Origin: JAITWN01 sp034002745
GTDB taxonomy: Bacteria > Pseudomonadota > Gammaproteobacteria > SZUA-140
Reading direction: 5' to 3'
NCBI GenBank assembly: GCA_034002745.1
Contig: JAVEZY010000006.1
Coordinates: forward strand, 1 to 64,000
DNA: 64,000 nucleotides
Part shown: positions 16,103 through 25,429 of the stretch, one piece after another
Position numbering within the stretch: position 1 is the stretch's first letter
Layout: every line of letters starts with the position of its first letter
Notes under the pieces: model-generated
Database searches by the model: none
Seen by the model: only the letters and a program-made list of their open reading frames with translations
What the model was told of the DNA's origin: nothing
Translations under genes and position numbers: made by a program

Positions 16103-17722
16103 TCAGACCGGCGGCAACTTCCGGCCGGCCTGTGGTTCATCGCCACTGCCCGGCATGCTGTCACCGTGTTCATGCTCCATGCCGCCATCGGTGCCGTCGT
16201 CGCCAGCGTTCGAGGCAGAGTCCGGTCGGAGCGTGAAATAGAACACTGCGCCGCGTCCCGGCGCCGCATTCGCCCAGACCCTTCCGCCGTGCCGGCGGAT
16301 GACGCGCTGCACCGTGGCCAGCCCTATGCCAATCCCGGGGAACTCATTCTGGCCATGCAGGCGCTGAAACACGCCGAACAGCTTATCGGAGTATGCCATA
16401 TCAAAGCCGACGCCGTTGTCCCTGACGAAATATACCGATCTTCCCTCCTCCTCGAGGTTCCCGACCTCAATGGTCGGCTTCTCCGTGTGAGCGGTAAACT
16501 TCCAGGCATTGCTCAACAGATTCACCATCACCACCCGGATCAGGTGCGGATCGCCTTTGGCGGTCATGCCGCCCCAGATCACGACATGCACCTTGCGCTC
16601 GGGATCGCGCTGCTGCTGTTCGTTGATGATCTCGCCCGCCATCGCACTCAGATCCACCGTGTCGTAGCGCATCTGCGCGCGCGACAGCCGCGACAGGTTG
16701 AGCAGTTCCTCGATCAGCTGTCCCATCCGCCGGGTCGAAGTCCGGATCTTGTCCAGATAACGTCCGGCATCATCCGGAAGCTCCTCGCCGAGTTCCTCGG
16801 CAAGCGCCTCGCCATAGCCGTCTATCGACCTGAGCGGCGCCCGCAGATCGTGTGATACCGAGTATGCGAAAGCCTCGAGTTCGGCGTTCGCCTGTTCGAG
16901 CTCCCGCGTCCGCTTTCGCACCCTGCTGTCCAGTTCACGGTTGAGCCGCCATACTTCGGCCTCCACGCGGCGACGTTCAGCGACCTCGTTCTGCAGATCG
17001 CGGTTGAATCGTTCCAGTTCTCCCGCGCGCGCCTCGATCTCGGCCAGCATGGCATTGAAGGAATCGGCGAGATCGCCGACCTCGTCATCGCTGAGCTTCT
17101 CCGCCCGCAGGGAATAGTCCCGGTTGCTGACGATCCGCCGAGCGGTGGTCGATATTCCCACGACGGGCTTGATCAGGAACCGCTGCAACCAGCCGCTCAT
17201 CAATGTCGCCAGCACCAGCGCCGCAAGAATGATCAGCCCGATGACACCAGCTCCCTGAAGCAGTCGTTCGTTGATTGGATACGCGATCCGGGCATAGATC
17301 GTGCCGGCGATCTGATCCTCGAACAGAATGCGGTGAAAGGCGAACATGTTTCCACCCTCCATCCACACTCCTTCGTTCCCCGGAAAGCGGGGAAAGTCTC
17401 CCTCCAGTCCATGACGTACGTAGGTGGCAAAGATCTGACCGCGCGAATTGTAGATGGCAGCGGCTTCGAAGGAAGGTCGGATATCGAGCAAGGTGAGGTT
17501 CTCCGCCGCGACCTGGGGATCGCCGAACTGCAGGGCGGGTGCCGAGGCACGTCCGATCAGGGCGATCTGCGTCTGTATGTCGCGAACGGCAACGCCATGA
17601 TAATCGCGCATGTCTATGTAAAGCAGAGCGGAGCCGGCAAGCAGTAGTGCCACGGCCGTGGTCGACAACATGACCATCAGCAGCTTGAGACGGAAGGATC
17701 TCATGATGCGTCGAAATGTCAT
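16103..17722 (-). CDS. CHASE8-type sensor histidine kinase
   Basis: 539 residues. Membrane segments at about 12-34 and 158-180 flank a periplasmic domain with LQFGDPQVAAENLTLL and AAAIYNSRGQIFATYV, features of the CHASE8 domain that YfiN-type cyclases use to bind YfiR. A HAMP domain (181-233) and coiled coil follow, then a HisKA box with His291 (AYSVSHDLRAPLRSIDGYGE) and an ATPase domain with N box NLLSNAWKFT, G1 DNGVGFD and G2 GIGIGLA. Overlaps the YfiR-like gene by 4 bp. Inference: YfiR controls this kinase in place of a diguanylate cyclase. Confidence 0.9.
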   Translation of the reverse strand: MTFRRIMRSFRLKLLMVMLSTTAVALLLAGSALLYIDMRDYHGVAVRDIQTQIALIGRASAPALQFGDPQVAAENLTLLDIRPSFEAAAIYNSRGQIFATYVRHGLEGDFPRFPGNEGVWMEGGNMFAFHRILFEDQIAGTIYARIAYPINERLLQGAGVIGLIILAALVLATLMSGWLQRFLIKPVVGISTTARRIVSNRDYSLRAEKLSDDEVGDLADSFNAMLAEIEARAGELERFNRDLQNEVAERRRVEAEVWRLNRELDSRVRKRTRELEQANAELEAFAYSVSHDLRAPLRSIDGYGEALAEELGEELPDDAGRYLDKIRTSTRRMGQLIEELLNLSRLSRAQMRYDTVDLSAMAGEIINEQQQRDPERKVHVVIWGGMTAKGDPHLIRVVMVNLLSNAWKFTAHTEKPTIEVGNLEEEGRSVYFVRDNGVGFDMAYSDKLFGVFQRLHGQNEFPGIGIGLATVQRVIRRHGGRVWANAAPGRGAVFYFTLRPDSASNAGDDGTDGGMEHEHGDSMPGSGDEPQAGRKLPPV

Positions 17723-18363
17723 CTGTCCGCCTCCTCGATGTGGCGGGCGACACTCAGCAGACGCGCACTCACCCGCAGATCGCTCGCTTCCGCGAGCGGC
17801 AGCGAGACGTCGAAGCGGACCCGGTCCTGATCGAGCACGAAAGTGATGATGGCAGTGCCTGCGTATACGCTGTCGGTGATGGTCAGAACGGAGCGCGCGC
17901 GCACCGAACCGAGGAGAGCGGATGCCGCCTCCGGATCGACTGCTTCCGTCACGTACAGCATATCCACATCGGCGACATCGTCGACGCTGCGCACGCGCTT
18001 CACGGACAGCGGGCGATTACGGATCGTGCGAGTACGTACGATTTCCATCAGCGGCCCGATCACATCTGCATCGGTGACACCGATGACGAGTGGATCGTCC
18101 GCGGCGATGAAGGTGCCCGGCGGCCAATCGACATACGCGCCGAAGTGATAGAGAAAGGCGGCCTTGATCTCAGCCTCGAGACGACCTTCCGGTTGCGCCG
18201 CCACCTGCGTGACGACCGAGGATGCGATGAGCGGCGAGACAGCTGAGAAAATGAAAAAGAAGGAAAGTGCCAACAAGGCGGGGAAACGGACGCCGCGGAC
18301 CCTGTCGCCGTCCTGGCGAACGAAGACAAAGCAATATCCGGATGCCTTGGTCTTCTCCGACAC
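17719..18363 (-). CDS. YfiR-like periplasmic protein (DUF4154)
   Basis: Periplasmic protein of about 214 residues with an N-terminal hydrophobic signal (FPALLALSFFFIFSAVSPLI). The mature region starts LEAEIKAAFLYHFGAYVDWP, the hallmark of the YfiR family, and continues with PLVIGVTDADVIGPLMEIV and DMLYVTEAVDPEAASALLG. In Pseudomonas YfiR represses the CHASE8-GGDEF cyclase YfiN from the periplasm. I chose GTG 18363 because GGGAG lies 5 nt upstream; a GTG at 18396 is also in frame. Start overlaps nothing upstream; stop overlaps the kinase start. Confidence 0.9.
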   Translation of the reverse strand: MSEKTKASGYCFVFVRQDGDRVRGVRFPALLALSFFFIFSAVSPLIASSVVTQVAAQPEGRLEAEIKAAFLYHFGAYVDWPPGTFIAADDPLVIGVTDADVIGPLMEIVRTRTIRNRPLSVKRVRSVDDVADVDMLYVTEAVDPEAASALLGSVRARSVLTITDSVYAGTAIITFVLDQDRVRFDVSLPLAEASDLRVSARLLSVARHIEEADR

Positions 18364-18527
18364 GTGCTCTCCCGGCTGTGCCAGGCCGCAGATCACGGAT
18401 GCGAAATGCGGATGACGATCGCGCCGATGGGATGGGCGCGGGCCCGCTCTTTACACGATATACGGTGCGTGTGAGTATAGCCCATCTGTCCGATGGAACG
18501 GTATCACATGGAGCCGGTCCGATCGCA

Positions 18528-20453
18528 ATGCCCGTATCCATGAGCAATCGTCTGCGACGTGCGTGCGCGAAAGCGCGGCCTCGGCCTCTCGGTTTCGGCT
18601 TCTGCCTGCCCCTGCTCGTCGTCTGCACGGAAGCGCCGGCTCGCGTGGCCGACCTCGTCGATCTCAGCATCGAAGAGCTGACGCAGGTACCCATCACCTC
18701 GGTATCGCGGCGTCCCGAGCCACTGGCGACTGCAGCCTCGGCAATCCAGATCATCACCGGCGAGGAAGTGAGGCGTTCGGGCGCAAGCGTGCTGCCCGAG
18801 GCACTGCGCCTCGCCCCCAACCTGCAGGTGAAGCAGATCACCTCCAACGACTGGTCCGTCACATCGCGCGGCTTCATCAGCCTGAGAACCGAAGCCGGCA
18901 CACTCTCCAACAAACTGCTGGTCATGATCGATGGGCAAGCCATCTATACGCCCGTATTCGGCGGCGTATATTGGGAATCCCACAACATACTGCTCGATGA
19001 CATCGACCGCATCGAGGTGGTGAGCGGTCCGGGCGGAACGCTGTGGGGAGCTAATGCCGTCAACGGCGTGATCAACATCATCCGCCGCTCCGCATCGCAC
19101 ACGCAGGGCTGGTACGGCAACCTGACCACGGGCGCACTGCTGGATGATTATTCACTGCGCTATGGCGGCAGAATCGGTGATCGCGGTCATTTCCGCGTCT
19201 ATGGTCAGCAACTGAAACGTTACGCGATTGTCGCCGATGGCAGCGATGAATGGCAGACTCATCAGGGTGGCTTCCGCGTCGATCTCGATCTTTCGTCGCG
19301 CGACAGGCTGACCGTGCAGGGCGACATGCAGTCGGGCGAGGAAGGGCGGGAAACAGAGTTCGGCATCAACAGCCGCAACCTGATGGCGATCTGGGAGCAC
19401 CAGCAGAGCGAGGATTCCCAGTGGCGGCTGGCCACATACGTCAACGGGCGATGGCGGGCGCTTTCCAGCGTGGATCTCAAGGAAGACGTTTTCGACATCG
19501 ACCTGCAGCATCGCTTCCGCACCAGCGCGGCAACCAACATTGTCTGGGGCGCCAGCTATCGCTCGTATGAGGACCAAACGACGCCGCGCTCGGAAGAGGT
19601 ACGGTTCATTCCGGACAGCCGCCGCCTGCTTACCAGCAATGCCTTCGTGCAGGGAGAGATCATCGCGATTCCCGATCGCCTCATGCTGACGCTCGGCACC
19701 AAATTCTCCGACAGCGAGTACAGCGGCTTCGAGATTCAGCCGAGTGTGCGCCTGGCCTGGCGGGCGACCGAGAGCGGCACCCTGTGGTCCGCGATTTCGC
19801 GCGCCGTGCGCACGCCAACCCGTCTCGATCGGGATTTCCTCACCGAAGGGCTGGCTGGCAATCCCGGATTCGACAGCGAGAAGGTCATCGCCTACGAGGC
19901 CGGCTACCGCTGGCAACCCTCACCCAGGGCGTCCCTGTCGATCGCCGCCTACTACAACCGCTACCAGGATCTGCGCAGCTTCAGCGCCAATTCCGATCCA
20001 CCGCCGGCGCTCATCCTTGGCAACGATTTCGAGGTGGACAGCTGGGGGGCGGAGCTGTTCGGCATGTTCGCGATCACCGAGCGCTGGCGCCTGAGGGCCT
20101 TCTACTCCCATCTGGATGCCCATTTCGAAGCGACCAGCCCCGCCGCGGTGAGCGATCCGGTTTCAGCCGAGAACCGGGATTCCAGCTATGTGCTGGGGCT
20201 GCATTCGATGATGGACCTGGGTCGAGGTTTTCAGCTGGACATCTTCATGCGCCGGATCGGCGCCACGGGAGCCAACGATATCCCTCCGGACCCCGGCGTC
20301 CCCGCGCACAACAATCTCGACGCCCGCCTGGCCTGGCAGAACAGGAACTGGGAGGTGGCCCTGATAGGCCAGAACCTGAACGGCGCGCAGATCGAAATCA
20401 ACCCTGAGGCGATTCCGCGCTATGTCTTCCTGCGGACGCGGTTCTGGTATTAG
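18528..20453 (+). CDS. TonB-dependent outer-membrane receptor
   Basis: 641 residues. A signal-like N terminus (LGFGFCLPLLVVCTEAPA) is followed by VDLSIEELTQVPITSVSRRP, a common start of receptors found next to YfiR/kinase genes, then the plug domain (RVSGPGG-like VVSGPGGTLWGANAVNGVI) and a beta-barrel ending in VFLRTRFWY with a terminal aromatic. No separate N-terminal signalling domain is seen. Divergent from the YfiR-kinase-regulator operon across 164 bp. Ligand unknown; the linkage suggests that uptake or binding is sensed by the YfiR/CHASE8 kinase. Start could also be ATG 18540. Confidence 0.9.
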   Translation: MPVSMSNRLRRACAKARPRPLGFGFCLPLLVVCTEAPARVADLVDLSIEELTQVPITSVSRRPEPLATAASAIQIITGEEVRRSGASVLPEALRLAPNLQVKQITSNDWSVTSRGFISLRTEAGTLSNKLLVMIDGQAIYTPVFGGVYWESHNILLDDIDRIEVVSGPGGTLWGANAVNGVINIIRRSASHTQGWYGNLTTGALLDDYSLRYGGRIGDRGHFRVYGQQLKRYAIVADGSDEWQTHQGGFRVDLDLSSRDRLTVQGDMQSGEEGRETEFGINSRNLMAIWEHQQSEDSQWRLATYVNGRWRALSSVDLKEDVFDIDLQHRFRTSAATNIVWGASYRSYEDQTTPRSEEVRFIPDSRRLLTSNAFVQGEIIAIPDRLMLTLGTKFSDSEYSGFEIQPSVRLAWRATESGTLWSAISRAVRTPTRLDRDFLTEGLAGNPGFDSEKVIAYEAGYRWQPSPRASLSIAAYYNRYQDLRSFSANSDPPPALILGNDFEVDSWGAELFGMFAITERWRLRAFYSHLDAHFEATSPAAVSDPVSAENRDSSYVLGLHSMMDLGRGFQLDIFMRRIGATGANDIPPDPGVPAHNNLDARLAWQNRNWEVALIGQNLNGAQIEINPEAIPRYVFLRTRFWY

Positions 20454-20469
20454 CGGTAAGCATGGAACC

Positions 20470-20533
20470 GGAGACAGACGGGTTTCCGACGCACCGGCTG
20501 GCCTGACTCGCGGCGGCAAACGTGTCCGTCCCC
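20470..20533. repeat. REP-like inverted repeat between convergent genes
   Basis: Left arm GGAGACAGACGGGTTTCCG (20470-20488) and right arm CGGCAAACGTGTCCGTCCCC (20514-20533) are imperfect reverse complements. The GGGGACAGACACGTTT-like arms resemble another dispersed palindromic family of proteobacteria. It lies between the converging TonB receptor and beta-propeller genes and may also terminate transcription. Confidence 0.5.
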
Positions 20534-20544
20534 GATTCTCCGCC

Positions 20545-21801
20545 TCAGCCCGGCAGCCACACCCGCGAGTGTGACATGCACTCGCCGACCGGAACGGTTT
20601 CCAGGATCTCGTCGCGATCGCCGTCGATGATGACGATTGCGCCAGCCTCGCCATTGGAGGAATAAAGCCGCAGGCCCCGATCCGTCCTGGCGACGGCCAG
20701 CGAGCCCGAGGCCGCGCCCAGCCGCAGCTCCCGCCGCAGCACCAGCCGTGGCAATGTGGTGAGGTCGACGATCAGCAGCGCATCGGACTTGAGATTGGCC
20801 TGCTGCTCCGGGCTGCCCGAACTGCCGGTGGTCATGAACAGCCGGGTGCCATCGGGATCGAAGTAGTACTTGCTGACATAGATGTCCGGCAGCGTCAGGC
20901 GATCGGCCACCGTCATGGTCTCCAGATCGAGCACGGTGAGATGGGCCATGACATGGGCGGGGTCCGACTTGCGGTCAGCGCCGCGGCCGATGATGTAGCG
21001 CCCGCCCGGCACCATGAACAGGTTGCTGTGGCCCTTGAACGGTATGCGGTCCTCGATGCGGCAGCTGCGGGGATCGATTACCGCGATATTGCCGTAGCCG
21101 TTGTTGAGGTTGTACAGCTTGCCGGTCAGCGGGGAGAACACCAGCCCGTGCGGGAAAGCGTTGTTGGGGATTCCGCCGCGTCCACCCTCTTCGCGCTCGG
21201 GCTCGGACAGATCGATGGTGTCCAGCAAGCGCAGGAAATCGTCGCCCTCGGCGGGATCGTTGCCGAGCACCGATATCGAGCCATCCTTGAGGTTGCTGAT
21301 CCAGGCGCGGCGCGGCACCTCGGGGGCGCTCGCCGTGGGCCGGGAAAAGCAGGCCTGATGATGACCACGGCCGACGCAGATGGTCTTCAGGAAGCGGGCG
21401 CGCACACTGTCCACGTCCTCGATCACGGTCACCGAAGAGCCGCCATCGCCGCAGTTGAGGCGATCGTTGCCGGTCTCCTTGTCGCCGTCGTTCATGAACC
21501 AGCGACGCCTGGATTCCGGATCCTCGTAGATGTGAGCGGGAAAGGCATCGGCCGGGAAACCTTCCTGGGCACGGATTTCCTTGCTCTCCGGATCCAGCAG
21601 GATGACTTTCCGCTCCGGCGCATCCAGCCCGATGAAGACCGGCCGGAGTTCGGGCGGAAGGCCAGTTTCGGGCAGTGGGGGAATCGGCTCGATCCGCGTT
21701 TCGCCACCCTGGCGGCGAACCATCGCCAGACTGCCGGTCCGGCGATCGCCGGAATAATACGCCACAACAAAATCGCCAGTTTCGTCAGAACGTTGTGTCA
21801 T
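20545..21801 (-). CDS. Beta-propeller-like protein of unknown function
   Basis: 418 residues without a signal peptide or membrane segment. Repeating segments such as AWISNLKDGSISVLGNDPAE, GLVFSPLTGKLYNLNNGYG, IAVIDPRSCRIEDRIPFKGH and YYFDPDGTRLFMTTGSSGS suggest a seven-bladed YVTN/lactonase-like propeller. Cys residues (LNCGDGGSS, KTICVGRGHHQACFS) are unusual for the cytoplasm. No catalytic motif is recognised. Transcribed alone, convergent with the receptor gene. Confidence 0.6.
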   Translation of the reverse strand: MTQRSDETGDFVVAYYSGDRRTGSLAMVRRQGGETRIEPIPPLPETGLPPELRPVFIGLDAPERKVILLDPESKEIRAQEGFPADAFPAHIYEDPESRRRWFMNDGDKETGNDRLNCGDGGSSVTVIEDVDSVRARFLKTICVGRGHHQACFSRPTASAPEVPRRAWISNLKDGSISVLGNDPAEGDDFLRLLDTIDLSEPEREEGGRGGIPNNAFPHGLVFSPLTGKLYNLNNGYGNIAVIDPRSCRIEDRIPFKGHSNLFMVPGGRYIIGRGADRKSDPAHVMAHLTVLDLETMTVADRLTLPDIYVSKYYFDPDGTRLFMTTGSSGSPEQQANLKSDALLIVDLTTLPRLVLRRELRLGAASGSLAVARTDRGLRLYSSNGEAGAIVIIDGDRDEILETVPVGECMSHSRVWLPG

Positions 21802-21989
21802 ATCTTTTATACCTTGCCCGAAGTTATTCTGAGAGATGTACCGGGGAAATCCTCACCGCGGAACAGGCCCTGGTCTCGATGGGCGCAGAGTCCGGAGATC
21901 GACCCTTCTGCTGCCTGATGCGGCCCAGGCGACAGTTCACTTTCCGCATGAGAAGACAGATGTCTGACCCAGCGAAATCAGCAACTTGC

Positions 21990-22205
21990 TTACCTTTGTT
22001 CAGACTCTTCCCGCGCGCGGCGGCGGGCATGTTCACGGCGCCCCATGAATACGCCGATCATCACCGGCAGGACGACCACCGCCACGATGGCGATGCTCAC
22101 CAGGAAGGTGCCGGAGGCATCATCGAAGCGCGCCATGAAGATGATGAACAGGATGATCGCCGCGGTCGCGGCGGAGTAGCCTGCAAAACGAATGAGTTCT
22201 TTCAT
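21990..22205 (-). CDS. Small two-helix membrane protein
   Basis: 71 residues. Two predicted membrane helices (residues about 7-26 and 33-53) joined by a short loop FDDASGTF, followed by a positively charged tail GRREHARRRAREESEQR. Family not recognised. Lies 37 bp after sthA on the same strand, so it may be cotranscribed. The 188 bp between this gene and the beta-propeller gene hold nothing I can identify. Confidence 0.6.
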   Translation of the reverse strand: MKELIRFAGYSAATAAIILFIIFMARFDDASGTFLVSIAIVAVVVLPVMIGVFMGRREHARRRAREESEQR

Positions 22206-22242
22206 GTCTGTTACCGGCCGCGTAGCAAGCGGTCATTGTACA

Positions 22243-23607
22243 TCAGGAAACCCGGTTGAGCCCGTTGAGCGCCGCCACCCGGTAGGCCTCGGCCATGGTC
22301 GGATAGTTGAAGGTGGTGTCCACGAAATACCTGAGGGTATTGCCGGCGCCGGGCTGCGACATCACCACCTGCCCGATATGGATGATCTCCGCGGCCTGGT
22401 CGCCGAAGCAATGGATGCCGAGGATCTCCAGTGTCTCGCGATGAAACAGGATCTTCAGCATGCCGGTCGTTTGACCCGAGATCTGCGCCCGCGCCAGATG
22501 GCGGAACAGGGAATGCCCCACCTCGTAGGGAACGCATTCCGCCGTCAGTTCGCGCTCGGTCCGTCCGATCGAACTGATCTCGGGCAGGGTATAGATTCCC
22601 GTGGGCACGCTTCTGAGCAAGCCGCCGGCATCGCCGCCCTGCAACAGGTGGGTGGCGGCGTAGCGTCCCTGATCGTAGGCGGCGCTCGCCAGATTGGGAG
22701 AACCTGTGATATCCCCGACGGCGTAGATGTGCGCGCGGGAGGAACGGTAACAGGAATCCACCCGCACCAGCCCCCGCGCATCGGTTTCGACGCCGATGGC
22801 AGTCAGCCCCAGATCATCCGTATTCCCGGCCCGCCCCTGCGCCCACAGCAGGTAGTCGGCCCGGATCAGTTTCTGCGACTTGAGATGCAGCGTGACACAC
22901 TGATCGTCGGCCTCCGCGCGTTCGTACTCCTCATCGTGGCGGATCAGAATCCCCTGTTCGCGAAAATGGTAGGACAGCGCATCCACTATCTCGTCGTCGA
23001 GGAAGGAAAGCAGCTGCGGGCGGGTATTGATCAGGTTCACCTTGATGCCGAGGTTGCGGAAGATCGACGCATACTCGCAGCCGACCACGCCGGCGCCGTA
23101 GATGGTGATGGAACGCGGACTGTCGGTCAGCCCCAGCACGGTGTCGCTGTCGAGAATCCGCGGATGGAAAAAATCGATGTCCGGCGGATGAAACGGGCGC
23201 GAGCCGGGCGCGATCACGAAATTGTCGGCATGGTAGCGCCGCAGCTGGCCGCTGCCCGAGACCTCGACGATGTGGTCGTCGACAAAGCGGGCATGCCCGG
23301 TGATGACATCGACGCGGTTGCGGTGATAGAAGCCGGTACGCATGTTCACCTGACGATCGATCACCGCGCGAGCGCTCCGCAGCAATTCGTCGAAGCGGGC
23401 GAGATCCTGACGCCCGGTCTGCACGAGTTGCTGTACCGCCTGGCGCAGCGCCTTGCTCGGAATAGTGGAGGTATGGGTGCAGTTGCCGCCGACCCGCGGC
23501 TTCTCCTCGATCACGGCGACCCGCCGGCCCCCCTTGGCCGCCTTCATCGCCGCGCCCTCACCGCCCGGCCCGCTGCCGATCACGATGACTTCGTATTTCT
23601 CGAGCAT
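22243..23607 (-). CDS. sthA: Soluble pyridine nucleotide transhydrogenase
   Basis: Flavoprotein that transfers hydride between NADPH and NAD+ (Si-specific transhydrogenase), cytoplasmic. 454 residues. FAD motif VIGSGPGGEGAAMKA at about 8-22, GGNCTHTSTIPSKALR near 40-55, NAD(P) motif ITIYGAGVVGCEYASIF near 174-190, and C-terminal dimer domain IHCFGDQAAEIIHIGQ. The redox site keeps only one Cys (CTHTST), the second being replaced by Thr, which separates SthA from disulfide reductases such as lipoamide dehydrogenase. Confidence 0.95.
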   Translation of the reverse strand: MLEKYEVIVIGSGPGGEGAAMKAAKGGRRVAVIEEKPRVGGNCTHTSTIPSKALRQAVQQLVQTGRQDLARFDELLRSARAVIDRQVNMRTGFYHRNRVDVITGHARFVDDHIVEVSGSGQLRRYHADNFVIAPGSRPFHPPDIDFFHPRILDSDTVLGLTDSPRSITIYGAGVVGCEYASIFRNLGIKVNLINTRPQLLSFLDDEIVDALSYHFREQGILIRHDEEYERAEADDQCVTLHLKSQKLIRADYLLWAQGRAGNTDDLGLTAIGVETDARGLVRVDSCYRSSRAHIYAVGDITGSPNLASAAYDQGRYAATHLLQGGDAGGLLRSVPTGIYTLPEISSIGRTERELTAECVPYEVGHSLFRHLARAQISGQTTGMLKILFHRETLEILGIHCFGDQAAEIIHIGQVVMSQPGAGNTLRYFVDTTFNYPTMAEAYRVAALNGLNRVS

Positions 23608-23704
23608 GCCCCAATCCTAACCGCCCAGCCCGCTCCGGCGCAAAGAGTGTCTCCCGCGGAGCCGGTCCTCATCGGGCCCGGATCCATTCTGGTAAAGTGG
23701 TGCG

Positions 23705-24868
23705 ATGAGCGAGATACGACACAAACGTTTACTGCGGCTGCTTGCGCAACCGACGGCGCCATTTCGCGAGACGCACGTCACGGCGCATATCGCCGCGACA
23801 TTCGAACGACGCGGCGTACCTTTCTTCGAGGACCCCGCCGGCAACCTGGTGGTCGGCGCGGGTTCAGCCGCCGCGTACCGTCGCCTGCTGCGCGCACGCG
23901 ACGGAGAGCCGCTGCGCCTGTTCATCGCCCACATGGATCATCCCGGCTTCCACGGGGCACGCTGGCTCGCGCCCAATCGCCTGGCCGTGCGCTGGCACGG
24001 CGGCTCACCGGTGCGTCATCTGGCGGGTACGCGCATGCGACTGGTGACCGATGAAGGTATCGTCGGCAACGGCAGACTGCAGCGACCCCGCATACGCGAA
24101 GGCGGCTGGGCGATCGATACCGCCGAGATCAGACTGGACGTACCGCTCGATCCGCAGCCGCGGGCCACGAGCATCTACGGCGGCTTCGACTTTCGCGCTC
24201 CCGTATGGGAGTCCCGCGGGCGCATCTACTGTCCAGCGGCGGACGACCTGATCGGCGTCCACGCCATCGTCGAAACCGCGCTGACCCTGTGGCGGGGCGG
24301 CAGGGACTCCGCCGCTCCATTCCTCGGCCTGCTCACCCGCGCCGAGGAAGTCGGTTTCGTCGGCGCCGTGGCTCATCTGGAACTGGGATGGCTGCAGCAA
24401 CGCCGGCGCTCCGTGCTGGCGATCAGCCTGGAAGCATCCCGGGGCCTGCCGGGAGCTGAAATCGGCAAGGGTCCGGTGGTCCGCCTCGGCGACCGGCGCA
24501 CGGTGTTCGATCCCTCCATGCTCGAGGCATTGAGCCAGATCGCGCGGCGCAGCCTTCCGCAACGGCATCAGCGCAGGGTGATGGATGGCGGCTCGTGCGA
24601 GGCGACCGCGATGACGGCCTGGGGCGTACCGGCGGCGGGCATTTCGGTGCCGCTCGGCAACTATCACAATCAGGGGCTGGATGGCGGAGACGATTTCAGG
24701 GCATCCGGGGGGCCGGCGCCGGAGTTCGTCAGTCGCCACGATGTGGAAGCGCTGGTGAAACTGTGTGCGGCACTCGCGCGCCCCGGACCGTCGTGGTCCG
24801 AGCCGTGGGCCGAGCAGCGTGCCAGGCTGCGCAAGAACCTGGTCAGATCGGGAAAGCTGTTGTCCTGA
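23705..24868 (+). CDS. M42/M20-like zinc aminopeptidase homologue
   Basis: 387 residues, cytoplasmic. Metal-site motifs of the MH clan are in order: RLFIAHMDHPGF (first His/Asp), PAADDLIGVHAIVETA (bridging Asp), LTRAEEVGFVGA (catalytic Glu pair), ISLEAS, and a late His in ISVPLGNYHNQG. The layout fits M42-type (FrvX/glutamyl aminopeptidase-like) enzymes, but overall similarity seems low (for example SIYGGFDFRAPVWESRGRIY). Substrate unknown. Stands alone, divergent from sthA across 97 bp. Confidence 0.72.
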   Translation: MSEIRHKRLLRLLAQPTAPFRETHVTAHIAATFERRGVPFFEDPAGNLVVGAGSAAAYRRLLRARDGEPLRLFIAHMDHPGFHGARWLAPNRLAVRWHGGSPVRHLAGTRMRLVTDEGIVGNGRLQRPRIREGGWAIDTAEIRLDVPLDPQPRATSIYGGFDFRAPVWESRGRIYCPAADDLIGVHAIVETALTLWRGGRDSAAPFLGLLTRAEEVGFVGAVAHLELGWLQQRRRSVLAISLEASRGLPGAEIGKGPVVRLGDRRTVFDPSMLEALSQIARRSLPQRHQRRVMDGGSCEATAMTAWGVPAAGISVPLGNYHNQGLDGGDDFRASGGPAPEFVSRHDVEALVKLCAALARPGPSWSEPWAEQRARLRKNLVRSGKLLS

Positions 24869-24940
24869 CAGGCTGGTGATGAAGATGCCCGCGCAGGCCG
24901 GCCGGCCGCTACGGCAGGCTCCCGCGCAGGCTCTTCGCCG

Positions 24941-25147
24941 CTACTGCGCGGGAATGACGTTGGTTGCCTGTATCCCCTTCGCCGTATCCTCGGTCTCGAA
25001 GGTCACGCTCTGACCTTCCATCAGCGTCTTGAACCCGTCGAGCCTGATGGCCGAATAATGGACGAATACGTCCTTCCCCCCGTCATCCGGAGTAATGAAA
25101 CCGTACCCCTTCGACTGATTGAACCACTTCACCTTGCCTGTCGACAT
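24941..25147 (-). CDS. Cold-shock domain protein
   Basis: 68 residues, single cold-shock domain that binds single-stranded RNA/DNA. Begins MSTGKVKWFNQSKGYGFITP, with RNP1 KGYGFI and RNP2 DVFVHYS intact. GAGGGG precedes the ATG. It has a leader of about 105 nt from the predicted promoter at 25258-25286, as usual for csp genes. A second paralogue is at 44612-44818. Confidence 0.95.
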   Translation of the reverse strand: MSTGKVKWFNQSKGYGFITPDDGGKDVFVHYSAIRLDGFKTLMEGQSVTFETEDTAKGIQATNVIPAQ

Positions 25148-25257
25148 AGAACCACCCCTCACTTGAAAAACGTACGAGCGATGCCGGTACCGTCTTCCAC
25201 ATCCCAGTGGCTTCCACCCTCCAGATCGGCGCAAGCGAGCAGCGAACGCCGCGTTCC

Positions 25258-25286
25258 AGTCTAGCAGCGTCCGGAACACCCGCCAA
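25258..25286 (-). promoter_or_regulatory. Probable sigma-70 promoter of the cold-shock gene
   Basis: On the minus strand TTGGCG, 17 bp, TAGACT. It would give a transcript leader of about 105 nt before the ATG at 25147. The rest of the 282-bp gap to the next gene (25148-25429) shows no other gene. Confidence 0.45.
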
Positions 25287-25429
25287 CAGGTTCGTCACAC
25301 GCCGCCGGCGCCGGGTTTTTCTCCCTGCGGCACCCGGCCAACCCTGAGCGCAAGCGCCCCACGAGACTCTCATCCGCGACCGGCGCGGACCACTGTTAGC
25401 ATCGCTGAACGACCTGTATCATTCGCGCC

